Below are positions 12,260-26,300 of a stretch of DNA of 64,000 nucleotides, piece by piece. Source of the DNA: Sipunculus nudus. Its lineage: Eukaryota; Annelida; Sipuncula; Golfingiida; Sipunculidae. The notes beneath the pieces were generated by a model, which searched no databases, was not told where the DNA came from, and saw only the letters and a program-made list of their open reading frames with translations. How positions within the stretch are numbered: position 1 is the first letter of the stretch; every line of letters starts with the position of its first letter. The DNA lies in the NCBI GenBank assembly GCA_026874595.1, contig CM049310.1, positions 76,439,056 through 76,503,055 of the forward strand. The letters are read 5' to 3'. The translations under genes were made by a program, and so were the position numbers.

Positions 12260-12545
12260 AAGTTTTTAAAACGCCTTCGTGAAGGATGTATGAACTTGTT
12301 TATCTACAACATGTTTGTAAACACAAGTGTTGACAAACGGAAAAAAAACATGTAGGCCTAACCCAAGGTGGTAGGTTGCATATATGTGGAGGAAGAAAGG
12401 CCACTTGTTGCAAAACGGCATTTGCAAAGCTCTGGCTTATCTGACTTGCTGCCAGATACCCTTGTTAAATTGGATTTGTTTTATTTTGGCGGGCCCCACA
12501 TATTATAAACACGGTGATATAAACAAAACAAACAGCCTTTGTGCG
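12260..12545 (+). repeat. Dispersed repeat family R2, copy 1
   Basis: Alignable by eye with 44108-44380: GGATGTATGA, TTGTTTATCTACA, GCCACTTGTTGCA, TTATTTTGGCGGG and ACACGGTGATATAAACAAA occur in the same order. Non-coding. Confidence 0.75.
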
Positions 12546-12883
12546 GTGATATCCGCGCATTGTGGCCTATTTTTTTTAATAAAAACTCCCTGGGATTATC
12601 CTAAGTTTATAAAGATCAGACAAGTACATGCATGGACCCCTGTAAATAATAATAAAAAATGATAAAATTTTCAATTTAAAAATATTTGCTGACTTAGGTA
12701 TAAGCTCGTATTTGAGACGCTACGACGATTAAACATAATTATTATAGAATCCTTTGAGAGTTTGAAACATTTTAAAAATAATTTATATAACCAGCTACAG
12801 TCCTACTAAAAGCGCATCCACAAATTGTTCGTTAAATAATCGGAGGCACAAATGAGGCCAGATGTTTTTGGTTTCCCGGTCCT

Positions 12884-13001
12884 CGTCCTTCGAATACTTT
12901 TCATTGGCGTCATAAATATTAATCTTACTGTGAGGACAAAGATACCAGTACGATGAACCATAGTTTTAATTACATCGACTCAGTCTCATCACCAGGGCAA
13001 T
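12884..13001 (+). repeat. Local direct duplication, unit B
   Basis: Second copy of the unit at 11759-11882, beginning CTCGTCCTTCGAATACTTTT. Confidence 0.8.
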
Positions 13002-13293
13002 ATAAAAAATGATAAAATTCAAAATTTATTTTCACTTGCCTGATAATATTTAACCTTGATGATATTTTCAACTGTAGTTGAGCAAAAACCTATAGGCTGA
13101 GCTTATTAACTGCATGCATGATTCCTTTGTCCGAGAGCTTCTGTTGACGTATGTGCTCGTATTTATGATGTCATGGCAATTAAATCTAATTTTAATAGAA
13201 CCGTTTGACAGTGAAATGATTTTAAAAATAATTGAAATAAACCCGTCCTCCTACCCATAGCGCCTCGATCGCCGTCTCCACAAAATGTTCGTA

Positions 13294-13297
13294 AACC

Positions 13298-13328
<31 letters not shown>

Positions 13329-13420
13329 TAATAAAAACAAAATATTATTAATAATAATTATACATTACCAATAAAATGTTATTAATAATAATAGTAATAA
13401 TTAACAATCATTATAAATTA
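13294..13420. repeat. (AAT)n microsatellite and AT-rich halo
   Basis: About nine AAT units at 13298-13325, followed by degenerate AATAAT-rich sequence. The remaining 13421-14399 is AT-rich with no feature recognised. Confidence 0.85.
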
Positions 13421-14399
13421 AATATAGGGTTTATTCATGAAGATAACCGGTCGTACAGCTCTAGGTCTGTGCATGCTAACTTCTTCCTTAATTAAATATA
13501 CATTTTTAGCAAAAATGCTACATTTTAACTCAAATTAACATTTTTCTATAAATATATCAACAAATCATGGAACACCACCCCCCCCCAAAAAAAAATATAT
13601 ATATACATAATATATACTGTTTAACTGATATATAGGCTACATGTGGGCCCTATACTATAGGCTGTACCCTGGTTTGTGCACGTACGTGAGCATGCAGTCA
13701 GTACAATATACTTTCTAGCCATCGTGGTGTCATTCTTTTAAAACATTCTCTCGTCGTGTTGCCATTTTTTTTAGACATTCTCCTGACTGTATGATTAAGT
13801 TGTCTTAACTAGTCCACGTGCGGAATGATTTCTGGGCTGATCACCTCACATGTCTACAGCCTACAAATCAATACCAATGCAATAACATAGGTCATGGTCA
13901 TACGCGGAGTAATCCGCTAGGGGCAAGGTGTCCTGGACACGATAAACGAATTTTGAAATACAACAATGTTTTAATTTTCTTATTCGGAGATATCTACGAA
14001 ATAATAATCTTGTCAATTTTTAAGTGGTATTTCTAGTGAAATATCCGACTGCTTATCAATAGCATTTGACAAGCTTGAGCACTATTTTATATTTCACGCA
14101 GACGACCGCTGAGGGATATATTCATGTGTGGGTGGTGTGTTAGTCTCGTGTACACAGCACGTGAGTCACGTTTATTGCTGCTCCGTAATTTGTCACGGCC
14201 ATGTTGATAGAGAACGCCAATGAGCAGACGAAAGCTTCAGATACTCCAGATAAATCGCAAGAATACATAAATGCGCGATCTTCGTGGAATATATTGTTAA
14301 AATTTGCAGGAAATTGTATCAAAACTGAAGTACAAGTTTAGCTAGCCCCGTTTTCAAACAGGATCTCTCAGAATTGGATCACCTTACGGGTTTCAGGTG

Positions 14400-14527
14400 G
14401 CGGAGCACTTGTTTATTTGGACTTGTCTGACACTGAGAGACTCACACGGCACGTGATTTGCTTTTCTGTGGTAATGAACAGCCAAAGCCGGAGTTCAGAA
14501 CTTGTGACCACTACAAGTGAAACGCAG
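14400..14527 (+). other. Candidate 5' non-coding exon of the NR6 gene, with uORF
   Basis: The stretch ends ACGCAG followed by GTAAAC, a good splice donor at 14528. If joined to the acceptor at 16410-16411, an ATG at 14474 opens an 18-codon stretch. It would run seven codons into the next exon, including a TAA stop, before the main ATG at 16455. The ATG is therefore not in frame with the receptor and would act as an upstream ORF. The 5' limit is unknown and no promoter element is clear. This is an exon prediction from a splice signal and a local drop in AT content only; transcript data would decide it. Confidence 0.3.
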
Positions 14528-14529
14528 GT

Positions 14530-16411
14530 AAACATATTTATCAGTTACATATTGTAGATCATAATATTGCATGTACATTCAAGTTTCAGGTAAACAGTTA
14601 ATACTTCTGTCACTGAAAAAAGTTCTGTCATTGAGATTTTTGTGTGAGTGCTGCAACATGAGACAGTCACTGACGGTGGCTGTGTCAACTGACTGTCTCT
14701 CTTTCAGTTTTACTTTACTGTTTCAGCATTCGTGAATTAACTGTTACAATTTGTCCCCAATTGGCCCGAGTATAGGATCCGGTCTTCATTTCCAAGATGA
14801 ATCCAAAATAATAAGACCGTCTCATATTGGTGGTAATCAACATAGGCCATGACATGCCTGATGATATGACATCGACATGCCTCTTACTTCTCCACTACAT
14901 AAATCCTAAACATTATCACGTCCATATGATACACCCATAACCTCATCCATGCAGACCGGATTCTATACTTGCTCCCAGCAATTTATTCACTCATCTGAAA
15001 AAAATCCAAACCTTTGGACAATTTGACTACTCCTGATCAATTAATTCATTATCAATAATATAACAATTAATATTTATATTATTTGTTCACAGGCAACTCT
15101 CACAGAGCCATTTATTCTTAATCACTAATGCTAAATTATATATAAAAAAAATATAATTTTTATTATAAATTAATATTTTTGTGAAATTAAAGGATTGGAA
15201 CCACTTCATTGTACCTGTTCCTGGGTACCGTCCACAATTGAGGAGTACCTGAAACTGGAACTAAAATATGGATGTCTGTTATGATGTACTTGAACAGTAC
15301 TTCAGGAACTAGACACTGGAAGTGGAAATGGACATTAAAGCTTAGGTCAGGTTCATGCACAGTGCTATCACCCATTTCTTTAGCCACCAATGGTGACTAA
15401 AATGTTATAGAAATGTTTTATTGTTCATTTTAGTTACCACCTGTAAATATATTTATATATATATGTTTGGTGTGCTTGCCCATAGCATCCACTGTAACAA
15501 ACCATAACGATTTCCCGGAAATATCCTGCATGGATATTTGGTTATTTTTCTAAGACTTAGACTCAGCTTTCAATTTTGAAACCTAGTTAATTAAAAATAT
15601 GAAAGGCCCGTATCATGTTTGCTTTTACAGGTTTGTTTAGCATGTGATTTTCAGCTACTATTGTTAATTAAACACCAACACCTTGAGTCGTGTCAAGCAA
15701 CATCGTGCATCTGGAGGTTTAAGGTGTCTTTGATATTTTAATATTTATCAAGATATTACAAGTAGACTGTGTAAGAACCATGACATGAATTTGGTTAATG
15801 TTTCCTTTACATCAGTCATACAGTACACGTGTATTTGACTATTTTGTCAAAGACCCCATGCACATGCAAGGCCCTTGGCTTCTTGCTACAGTGTCCGAAT
15901 GTATGCTGTGCCTACACTGGTCGCACAAAGCCATCACAGAATCTTACAACCGAGTTTATGGGCCCAAGTGTATTAAGTCACGTGAAGGGGAGGGGTCACA
16001 GGAAGGAGTCCTCTTCTTCTAAATAAGATTCAATAGTTTATACTTTGGAGCATCTTTTTTAATTGAGTGGTTCCTGGGATTATTATGCAAGTAAAGCCTT
16101 GGAGTTGGAACACACACTTCTTATATGGTATAAGTTACACAAAACAGGTGTTCTGTCAGCAAAGGCTTTGTTGTCATTTTCAGGCATAACATTTAGAAGC
16201 CCTACAAATGACAAGTCTCAATATTTTTCAGAAATTTATATTGAACAGTGAATGTCCTTTTCCTAACCTGCTTCTTTTTGGCCCATTGCGGATAGGAGAA
16301 CACATTGAAGATGCGATGCAGATATAAATATTTCTGTCTTTTGACAAATCAGATATTATTGTATACCATTTTGACCAAGCACATATTAGAGTTTATCACA
16401 TTTTTTTTCAG
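14530..16411. other. Putative intron 1 / upstream sequence
   Basis: AT-rich, no repeat family or gene recognised. It ends in a pyrimidine-rich tract TTTTTTTTCAG at 16401-16411, the acceptor of the first coding exon. Confidence 0.5.
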
Positions 16412-16454
16412 AAAAGCGGAGGTGGAGTATAACCCCTACAAAAAAAACATCAAA

Positions 16455-17380
16455 ATGACCTCAGGAGACATTACCAACTTTTACTCACACCTATTTAGAG
16501 ATTTGAAACTCAAGCAGAAAAGAGTGAGTGACATTCTTCACAGTGATGATGATGGACGATTAAGCACGATCAGTAGTTGTAGTTCAGACAGTGGACACGC
16601 TGAGCAGCAGAATGGGGAAAAATTGCACGGAGAGGGTGGAAGTGTCCAACAGACAACGGACCAAACAGGAAGTCAGAAGAAGACAGTTACCAAATCTGTT
16701 GACCCCGCTACTCAGCAAAGGTTTGAAGAATTCACGAAAAAGGTGAAAAATGACTGCGGAAGCTTGAATTGTGTATCTCAAGAAGCACCTTATGCATTAT
16801 GTAATGTGGGTTTGCCGCCAACTGCCATGATGGTCAGTCCAAATCAGCAGGGTGGTGGGGTGGCAGGGCAAAACCCTCTGACAGTGATGCCAGCAGCAGC
16901 ATTTAACATGAACTTCATTCCTGTCATGACGTCAGTAGCAGGACAGGATGGTAAAGTTTCAACCACCGTTGTGACATTTCCAGTACTAAACTGGCCCTGT
17001 CCACCTGTTATGATTGGACCAGAAGTGCTAAAAGATCCCCGGTATAATGGCTCGGTGGGAAAACCGCCGGTGGAAAATAATCCCAGTGACATCACATTAG
17101 TGCCTGGAATGTGCGTGGAACCTGCCAAAGACCCTTTGGTATTGACGCCTGTTGTTTCAGAGTCCCTGTGCCCAGTAAGTGTAGGGCAGACCATTTCTGC
17201 CAGCCCATCACACTGTTCTGTCTCTGAAGAAATCCCTGCTCCTGGGGTACCAGGAGTGGTTCCAACAACAGAACCAACTGGTGACCAAATAGAGGACGCT
17301 AATGAAAGTGAACCCATGGTGTGTGCGATATGTAATGACAAGGCCACAGGATTGCATTATGGGATCATCACATGTGAAGG
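16455..17380 (+). CDS. NR6A: NR6 coding exon 1: N-terminal region and first half of zinc finger 1
   Basis: The exon begins at 16412 after TTTTTTTTCAG, with 43 nt of 5' untranslated sequence before the ATG. It codes for residues 1-308 and two bases of codon 309. The donor is GAAGG followed by GTAAGT (17381). The N-terminal region is rich in S, T, P and V and has no recognised domain. The last 20 or so codons are the start of the DNA-binding domain, [19 protein letters not shown]. The intron cuts the glycine codon of the P-box CEG. Confidence 0.93.
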
Positions 17381-20300
17381 GTAAGTTTTTATATAAAATA
17401 AATTTGCATCAATTGTTGTTAATAAATATTTTGGTCATAATGATAAAAGACAGTATGTTGACAGTTTATCTGTAGTCTGCATTATCTGGGGCATAGGTAC
17501 TACCAATGGATCATGTGCCATGTGGATTTCTTGAAGGATACATATTTAACTTATCTGTGCAAGCTTATTTCAGATGAGGTTTTACAGGGACATGCTCAGA
17601 GAAATTTTTGGGCCAAAGTTGCAATGTTTCAGGTTGGATGAACAACCCCAGGAAAATTTAAAAAAAATCAAATTGCATTAGACATGATATCTTGGTGTCT
17701 CCATTGACTTTATAAGTGAAGTTAAGAATTTCAAATATTGATGCCAATACTGAAGGCAAATTGTATTGTGAAAAATGCTGTGACTACAATGGCTGCTGCA
17801 TTAATCTATTAAACAATTGCACAAATTCCCTTAAAGTTAAACAGGTAAAAGCAGATGTCACTCATCACTCAATATTGTATTTTTAAAAGGGTTTAACTTC
17901 AATAAGGTTCATTGTGACACCCATTTTCATTGGTCTGATAACCCCAGTTATGGCACAGGGCCAAGAATTGACCAACAAGAGTATTGTCACATGTTAAAAA
18001 TTTGGGGTTGGATGCACAATGTGATATCATGCTCTCATTGGTCTTAATTACACCTCTTTGACCTCTGCCCAACCTGGTGGTCAAACCCAGGGAATCTTGC
18101 TCTACAAATAACAAAGCAGCATTTATTAGAAAGGAGTTCAAGATGACTGCAGTGTATTACTGCTGTGTGAGGACTGTTATAACTCCTAAGCTGGCTAAAT
18201 GTCGGATTTCTTTCAAATTTTGTACATGCATAGATGTATGTATGTCAGAAGACAAGATCTATTAAAATAAGGGCCATGAGGGAACATTACCAACCAGCTG
18301 TTTTAACATACCATAATTTGAAGTAAAATTCATTCCTTGGCTTTCATTTCAGCTGCAAGGGTTTCTTTAAACGGACTGTGCAGAACAAACGAGTGTACAC
18401 ATGTGTAGGAAGTGGCAAATGCGAGGTGACCAAAGCGCAGCGAAATAAATGTCAGTACTGTCGGTTCAAGAAGTGTCTACAGAAAGGGATGGTTCTTGCA
18501 GGTATGCATTCACTATATTAACCTTCACCAGTAAAATTTAACATAGGGTATATATACTCACTGTAAGTATTGGTTGAAACTTTATCGTTGGATATCCTGT
18601 TATTTTGTTGGGACACAGGACAGAAAATTAACTTTTTATCAACCTGAATAGGGGTCCAGAGCTCCCCAAAAAATTGCCAGACCCCTCAGAATTCCACCTG
18701 ACCCCGCATGGATGTTGTAACAAGTTGTTTATCTACTTCTCTCAGGCGGAAAACAAAACGATTTGCCCAGATGAGTGGGCGTGTGCTACCAGTCTATGAC
18801 ACTGTATGCAAATGACTCTTTGTCATCATAGGTTACCAGTGTTATTTATAACAGGAGATAAACTCTCAGTTAGGCGTCATATAGGTAATGTTACAACTGT
18901 CAACAGACCTGTGGGAAATGGTCACTTGTCTCTTCATCAGAGTAACGGGAATGGTAGAAAAATGTCGGGAAAGGGGTCAAGTGCCTGGATGACATTTACT
19001 GAACCCCATGGTAAACTACCTGCCATTTCCTGGGGTCAGGCTTAAATTGTATGCCCTGGGAGAGTAAACTTGAAAAGGGAAGGATGGAAGAATAATGGAC
19101 TTAGATTCAGAGATAGGGCTATAGGTTGACACAAGGTCTTGTATGTGTGTGTATGATTTTAATTTGTATCCCCAGACAAAGTTGGGGGATACTATGCTTT
19201 CATGACGGTCCCGCCGCCGCCACATATAAATATTGTTTGCGCGATAACTCAAAAAATATTTCACAGATCTTTACGAAACTTGGTATAGATATGGGTGAGA
19301 GGGCGACGCCTATCTAAAATGAGGTCATGACTTTAACTAGGAGAGTGACCTTGACCTTGAATAGATCCGATTTTGGGGAAAATCACACAAATTCTTAAAT
19401 ATCTCAAGAAATCTTGCATGGATTGATCCCAAAATCAAGTTGATTGAAGACCATGGAAAGGGTTGTCATGTTTGAGAAACTGGTGGTGCCACCTATTATT
19501 CTTTACTTATTTTCATGCATTTGAATACCCCAAAAATTGTCACTTGACAGTACTGTGAGCATTATAAGTCAAAAACTAATGGACAGATTTCTTTTATATT
19601 ATGCATATACATAGATATGGGTTATGGGATGATGTATATGTCAAGGCCCAGATCGCGATCAGGACGGATCTTAGATCTGTCTAGCCCAAATTGCTATTGC
19701 AGTTCAGGCCGGCCCAAATTCGATCGCAATTCAGGCTGGCCAGATCTTAGATCCATCCAGCCCAGATTGCGATTGCAGTTTAGTCCGGCCTGATTGTGAT
19801 CCTGTCTTTCTTGCTTCAGGATCGCAATCTGGGCTGGACAGATCTTAGATCTGTCCAGCCTAGATTACAATCTTAAACTTGACCAGCCAATATTGCGATC
19901 AATGCTTTTACTATCACAGGAGTGAAACATTGGATGTTTTACCATCTTATTTGGTATTGCATGGTACAATTTCCCCATAATAAATACATTTATAATACAA
20001 AAAGGCACTTTTCACTCCTTCCTTGCACAGGAGTGAAATGTGGGATGTTTCACCAACTTATTTAGTGTTGCATGGTACCATTTCTCCATATTAAATACAA
20101 TTATAGGCTTATAAAAATAGGTTCATGCAAAAAATGCTGCTTGTTGAAAAAGGTAAAAAAAAAGAAACAATTTTAGGCAGTTGCTAAAATGCAAAGCCCA
20201 TGCAAGTCATCATGCAATCCCAAGTAATTATTTTGAAATTAACCTTGAGGCTATCATCTAAATATTATACTTTCATCCATCTTGTATCTTTTAAAAATTC

Positions 20301-23300
20301 AATATTTTTTATAAACCTTAATAGTATATATTACATATATTTGTTACCAGTAGTTGTTCTGCTTGACTCATTGGATTTGGTCTGATTAATTAGTTACCTA
20401 TTCATGGTGCCTGGAATCCTGTGATCTTTCCATGTGCTTAAATAAACTGACTGATATGATTCATAACTATAGCAAGCTATATTAAAATATAAATTGTTGT
20501 TATCTTTGATTCAGGTTTTTATAATACCTTTCACAAAATTTTTCTACTATAAACATGAAAAACATAATAAGTGCATAACAATGTAATTTTATGAGTGCAT
20601 TGGATAATATGCAATCACTGGGTTACATGCAACAAATGTGTAATATAATTTTATTTATTATGGGTAAATGGAACCATGCAATACTAAATGAGTTGGTAAA
20701 ACATTCAATGTTTCACTCCTGTGATAGTAAAAGCATGGATCACAATATGGGCTGGTCAAGTTTAGGATTGCAATCTCGGCTGGACAGATCTATCTAAGAT
20801 CTGGCCAGCCTGGATTGCGATCGCAGTTTGGGCCGGCCTGAACTGCGATCGCAATTTGGGCTGGATGGATCTAAGATCCGTCCAGATCGCAATCTGGGCC
20901 TTGACATATATAAAAAATTGGGGTCATGACCTTTCCTATGAGAGCTGCCTTGACCTTGAATATTGCCATATATGGTGAAAATCACACAAAATCATTAATA
21001 TCTCAATAAGAAATTCATGGATTGGTTCAAAAATTAACTTGACCAAAGATCATGGATAGTATTGTCATGTACCAGAAACTGGTGGTGCCACCTGTTATTC
21101 TTTTACTTGTTTTTGTGCCGTTTAATACCCCCATCATTGCCACTTAACAGTACTGTGAGCATTATAAGTCAAAAACTATCAGACAGATTTCTTTCAGATT
21201 ATGTATATACATAGACATGGGTTATGGGATGATGTATATATAAATTGGGGTCATGACCTTTCCTATGAGAGTGACCTTGACCTTGAATATTGCCATATAT
21301 GGTGAAAATTACACAAAATCATTAATATCTCAATAAGGGATGCATGGATCGGTCAAAAAATCAACTTGATCAAATATCTTGGATAGTATTGTCATGTACC
21401 GGAAACTGGTGGTGCCACCTGTTATTCTTTTACTTGTTTTTGTGCCATTTAATACCCCAATCATTGCCACTTAACAGTACTGTGAGACATGAGTTATGGG
21501 ATGATGTAAATATAAAATGGGGTCATGAACTTTCCTGTGAGAGTGGCCTTGACCTTGAACATTGCAGTATGGTAAAAATGGCACAAAATCATTAATATCT
21601 TGATAAGGAATGCATGGATTGGTCCAAAAATTAACTTGACCAAAGATCTTGGATAGTGTTGTAATGTACAAAAAACTGGTGGCGCCACCTATTATTCTTT
21701 TACTTGTGTTCATGCCATTTAATACCCCATCATCCATCATTGTCACTTTACAGTACTGTGAGCATTTTAAGTCAAAAACTAATGAACAGATTTCTTTCAT
21801 ATTATGCATATACATAGACATGGGTTATGGGATGATGAATATTGAAATTGGGGTCATGACCTTTTCTATGAGAGTGGTCTGTTATTAATTGTTGCTGAAG
21901 ATGGGGGGGGGGGCTATTCTTAAAGGGGGGATTAATTGTCTGGGGATACTATGTCACCTGCAATGCCAAGAAATATCTAGTTAAATACACCGTGTGCTGT
22001 CTTGTACTGGCTACATTTGTGACTTGTAAGTCCGGATGCTTGTGGTGGCTCCTGGGGAGGAATAAGGTGTTATAAGGAATATTTGGTGAAGGAATAGTAA
22101 ATTAATAATTATTATGTTTTTGATGTTATTTATATGAGATTGGCTTATAAAACATAGCATTTGCTGTTAGCTGAGCATGTTTTCTTGGAAGTTGGAACTG
22201 ATAATTTCTGTTGAAAAAAATATGGTTGGTGCCCCCTTACCTTCATAGCTCTTTAATTAGTAAAATACTGTTACATTAATAATCCAGAGTATGATATGTC
22301 ATGTTTATTTAGGTATTTGTACCAGTGTTTGGCTGGCTTCAGTTAAGCCATCAGTGTTTGATGTATTTGCATTATCACTTGATCTTGGTTTTCAGCATCA
22401 GTACTATGGGCAGACAATCGGTCAGTGTTTAATAACTCCAGGTCTTGACTTACTGTCACTTGAGATATAGTTCACTGTGTTACGGACACTGGTCAGCTCT
22501 CAAGTGGGATTAATATCCAAAGATCATTTCATCATTGAACTCTGCTCATCAGTATGAAGATTTCATTTGTGTTTGAGTATCCAGCTTTCATATACCCTTA
22601 TAATGGTTTAAGATGATGAACTTTTGAAATGTGAAAAAAATACTTTAAAAAAGGTAATTTAATTATAATAATTAGAAAATTGTTTAAAAAAATAATAAAA
22701 CCAATTTATTATAATTTTTAATATAAATTTAAGTCTGCCTGGAAATTCTTTAAATCAGGTTCTTATTTCTTAAGAAAATCATAATTTCTTGTGAAAGATT
22801 ATTGAAACAATAGTCTATGACTTGGTTGACTCGCCAAAACTACAGAGCAATACACATCAATCTGAAAAAAAATATTAAGTAAATTCCAGTTGCTTTTTAT
22901 ATCCCTCTCAACATAATCCTTTAGTGATCTCGGTCAACTACAGGTATTTTTTTAATTTTGCCTTCAATGTCTAGACCTGGAAGTCAGGATTTGAAAGGTT
23001 TCAACTGATTGTTATCTTAAATTTCTAAATGTTTCCTTGAATAAGAAAAAAGGGCCATGGAGTTTAAACTCTTAGAAAGTGTTTGAACTCCAGTTCCTCA
23101 AATTCATATCATAGAAGATTTAGATTCAGAGCTCAAAAAGCAACACTGCATAACCTTTTAAGTTTGTACATCAATAGATCAAAAGTAACTGATTAAAAAA
23201 AGATTGCTTTGTGAAATTGTGACTTGTTTTCGGGTACAGGTCACCTTTGTATTAGTATTGTACCAGATGATTGCACATTGCTTATTGCTCCATGTGGTGT

Positions 23301-26300
23301 GATGGAGAGAAAGAAAGCTGTAATATTTGTTTTTTTTTTTTATAAGTAAACAATATGTGTGGTGCTTATCAGTAAATCAAGTATACTAACTTGGGGAAAT
23401 CAAGTGTATGCACCAAAGAAATGCAAGGTAGAAGTCACTGACTCTGGATAATATAACTGCATGAGGACTGTAAAAAGGCCTACATTTTCTCAGTTATTGC
23501 CCTTGGAGAACTCAACAGATCATGTGACTTGAGACACCAGTGAAACATATGCAAATGGGGTATTGCTTGTCCTTGTGGTCTGGCAGGGACCTGATGTTAC
23601 ATGTCAGTGCAATGCTTTAGTGCATTGGCTTGGGTCAAGGTTGTCTTTGGGTATCATGGCCCTGAATCTGGGTCACAGGTGAGTCACCTGACCTCCCCCA
23701 TGTGCCATCCTGTATACTCACGTGTCTAGACACAAGAGCTTGCTCACTTGGCTCCATAAAGTTACTTCAGATTTTATCTTTCTACTGCCCCACGATCTAG
23801 ACTACTTGCACTTTTGTGATTGTTTTGTTACCTCCTCTGAGGAGGTTTTGTATTTACCAGGGTTTGTTTACACACTTAACCAGAAGTTTGGCCAACTTAG
23901 TTTTCACATATAACATAGCAGGCTGACTGATCTTTTATTGTGTACCTACTGCAGTCATAGATGGCCAAGGTTTTCAGAGCATAAGCCTTTCCAATTGCTT
24001 TTGTGTTTTGATAGATTGCCATGAATCTTGCCTTTAATATTGACCATAATAGTTTATTCAGTTCCCAAAAAAACTGGTGGCGCCACCTTTATTTTCTTCT
24101 AATTTTTATGATTTTTTTGTTTTTGTTTTATTGTTTAAGAGACCATCATGAATTACAGCGATTAAGTTAGTTTCTCATCTGTGATTTCTTCCAGTGTCCT
24201 GAATCCCCATGCATTTATTGATTATGATTGGTTTCTTCAGTTCCTGAAGACTGGGGGCCGACCTGTATTTTCTCTTTTTTTGATGCATTTTTTCCTTCAA
24301 TTTGATACTGCCAAATTATATTGATACTATCAAATTTGCAACAGACATTTCATCGTTGTCCTGAAACCTTGTGTGTTTATTAGGGCCCAACTTGAATAAG
24401 CAGATGCCCTCTATTAATCACCCTTTCTGTATGTCCGTTACTCCATAAAAATCTAAAATTTGCTTCCTGATGATAACACCAGTTTGGATTGACATATGGA
24501 TTTCAAACTTGACTTATATATGGCCAATCTCTAATGCAAGAACTCTATTGATTTTGGGGTCAAAGGTCAAGGTCACAGGAATGCGAATTAGAAGGATTGT
24601 GGATGCATTTTAAGCTAAACTTTTGGTTCTAAACCTTCCATCTTGCACATATACCTGACCTGCCAAAAGATGATACCCTGATTGATTTTGAGGTCAGTGG
24701 TCACGGTCACAGGGGGCCATCTGTCCACATATATTTTTCTGGATGATGACTTCAGTTTTGATTGACATATTTGTTTCAATCTTGACTTCTATATGACCCA
24801 TGTAAGAAACCTTTTGATTTTGGGGTCATGAGGTCAATGGTCAAGGACAGGGGACACGCTTATTTAAAAAGATTTAGGATGTATTTTAAGCCAAACTTTT
24901 CAGTGCGTACCTTCCATCTACCACATGTGGCGCACCTGCGAAGAGGGAAAGTTTCTTTTTGATTTTGGGGTCACTAGGTCAAAGGTCACAGGGCCCAGCC
25001 ATTCACAAATTAGTTTATGGATGATTACTCCAGATTGGGCAGGCAGGTTGGTTTCAAACTGATCACAGGACCCATATTTTGAAAAAGCTCATAACCATAT
25101 ATCCTTATAGACAAATTCAGCTGAGTGTCAAGACCCATGGGTCCCTAGTTGTTTTCTGTTACTCATTAACTCAGTTGAACATTTAGTTTATTATGTTTTC
25201 AGCTGTAAGGGAGGACAGAATGCCTGGTGGCAGGAATTCAGGGGCCATATACAATTTGTACAAGGTGAGACTGTTATCTAATTAAAGTAAATCGGTACAT
25301 TGTTTCCCTCATCATCTTCATCATTATATTTCATTTGTAAAGTGAGTATTCTGCATGTCAGCTGTTGATTCGTCTGAACAACTGTTACCATATGTAAACT
25401 AGCATATCACCCATTCTTGCTTGTCTCTTGACAGTCTCTTAGGAATCAGATTTTGATTTTTAATTTGATTTTACTTTACATTAGACCCATCCTGTCATCT
25501 AGTGAGCATAATCAAAGCTAATACAAATCATACTATGATTTGATTCTCCTTTTTCCCCAGAAAGAATGAGAATTCTGATATTTACTGGGAAAAACCAGAA
25601 TTCTTATTTTTCCCAGCCAGCTCCAATTTGTTAAATGATATCCTTTTAATAGTTAAGGTGGGTTAAGTTTGCATATTTTACTTTAAATTTTACTTATTAT
25701 AACCAAACTTTAATGTTATAAACTGACCATTGCTAAAAGAACTAACATTTTTTTGTAATGAAAAAAAAAGTAGAAAACCCATTTCTGTTAAAATCAGCTT
25801 TATTCACACATGATAGTACTAAACCCATCACATACATGTAAGTTAAAAACAAGCACACCTGATATTTACACATTAGTTCTTAACACACATCAATCAATTA
25901 TAAAGATTTCTAGAAGTGAATATTTTTATTCTACAATTCAGTGAAGATAAACATCTATGTTAGATTGACTAACACATCTGACAAGTTTTCAGTGAGCTTT
26001 TGACATCTTTACATGTTAAGTTCTACCATGAAAAACATATATCTGTTATTTTATGTGCTAAAAGAGTTAAGTTGGCATAAAAAATTCCCATTCTTCCCGG
26101 GAAGAATGAGAATTCTCAATTTTCCTGGGAGAGACTGGAATTCTCATTTGTCCCAGGAAGATGCATATGGGAATGGGAATCCCTTCATACCATCTCTGGA
26201 TTTTCTTTCTTCCCGGGAAAAATCAGAATTCTATTTTTCCCAGGAGGATTCCGGATCTTCCCAGATTTTCATTCTTCACTCGACATATATAATTATGATT

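Larger units (their letters stand above)
18502..25202 (+). other. NR6 intron (6.7 kb) with Helentron-like insertion
   Basis: Phase-1 intron. 18502-19165 and 21981-24059 show no recognised element apart from a G-rich run at about 21904-21912. The middle is the element at 19166-21980. Repeat fragments lie at 24060-24340 and 24540-25060. Confidence 0.85.

Noticed and set aside
16305-16454. Upstream extension of the receptor ORF to an ATG at 16305
   Set aside because: A strong acceptor (TTTTTTTTCAG) lies at 16411, and the extra residues are hydrophobic, AT-codon-driven intron-like sequence. The ATG at 16455 is preferred.
16844-17347. Long minus-strand ORF of 167 codons
   Set aside because: It is antisense to the well-supported first coding exon of the receptor and shows no domain; an open antisense frame is expected opposite a coding exon.
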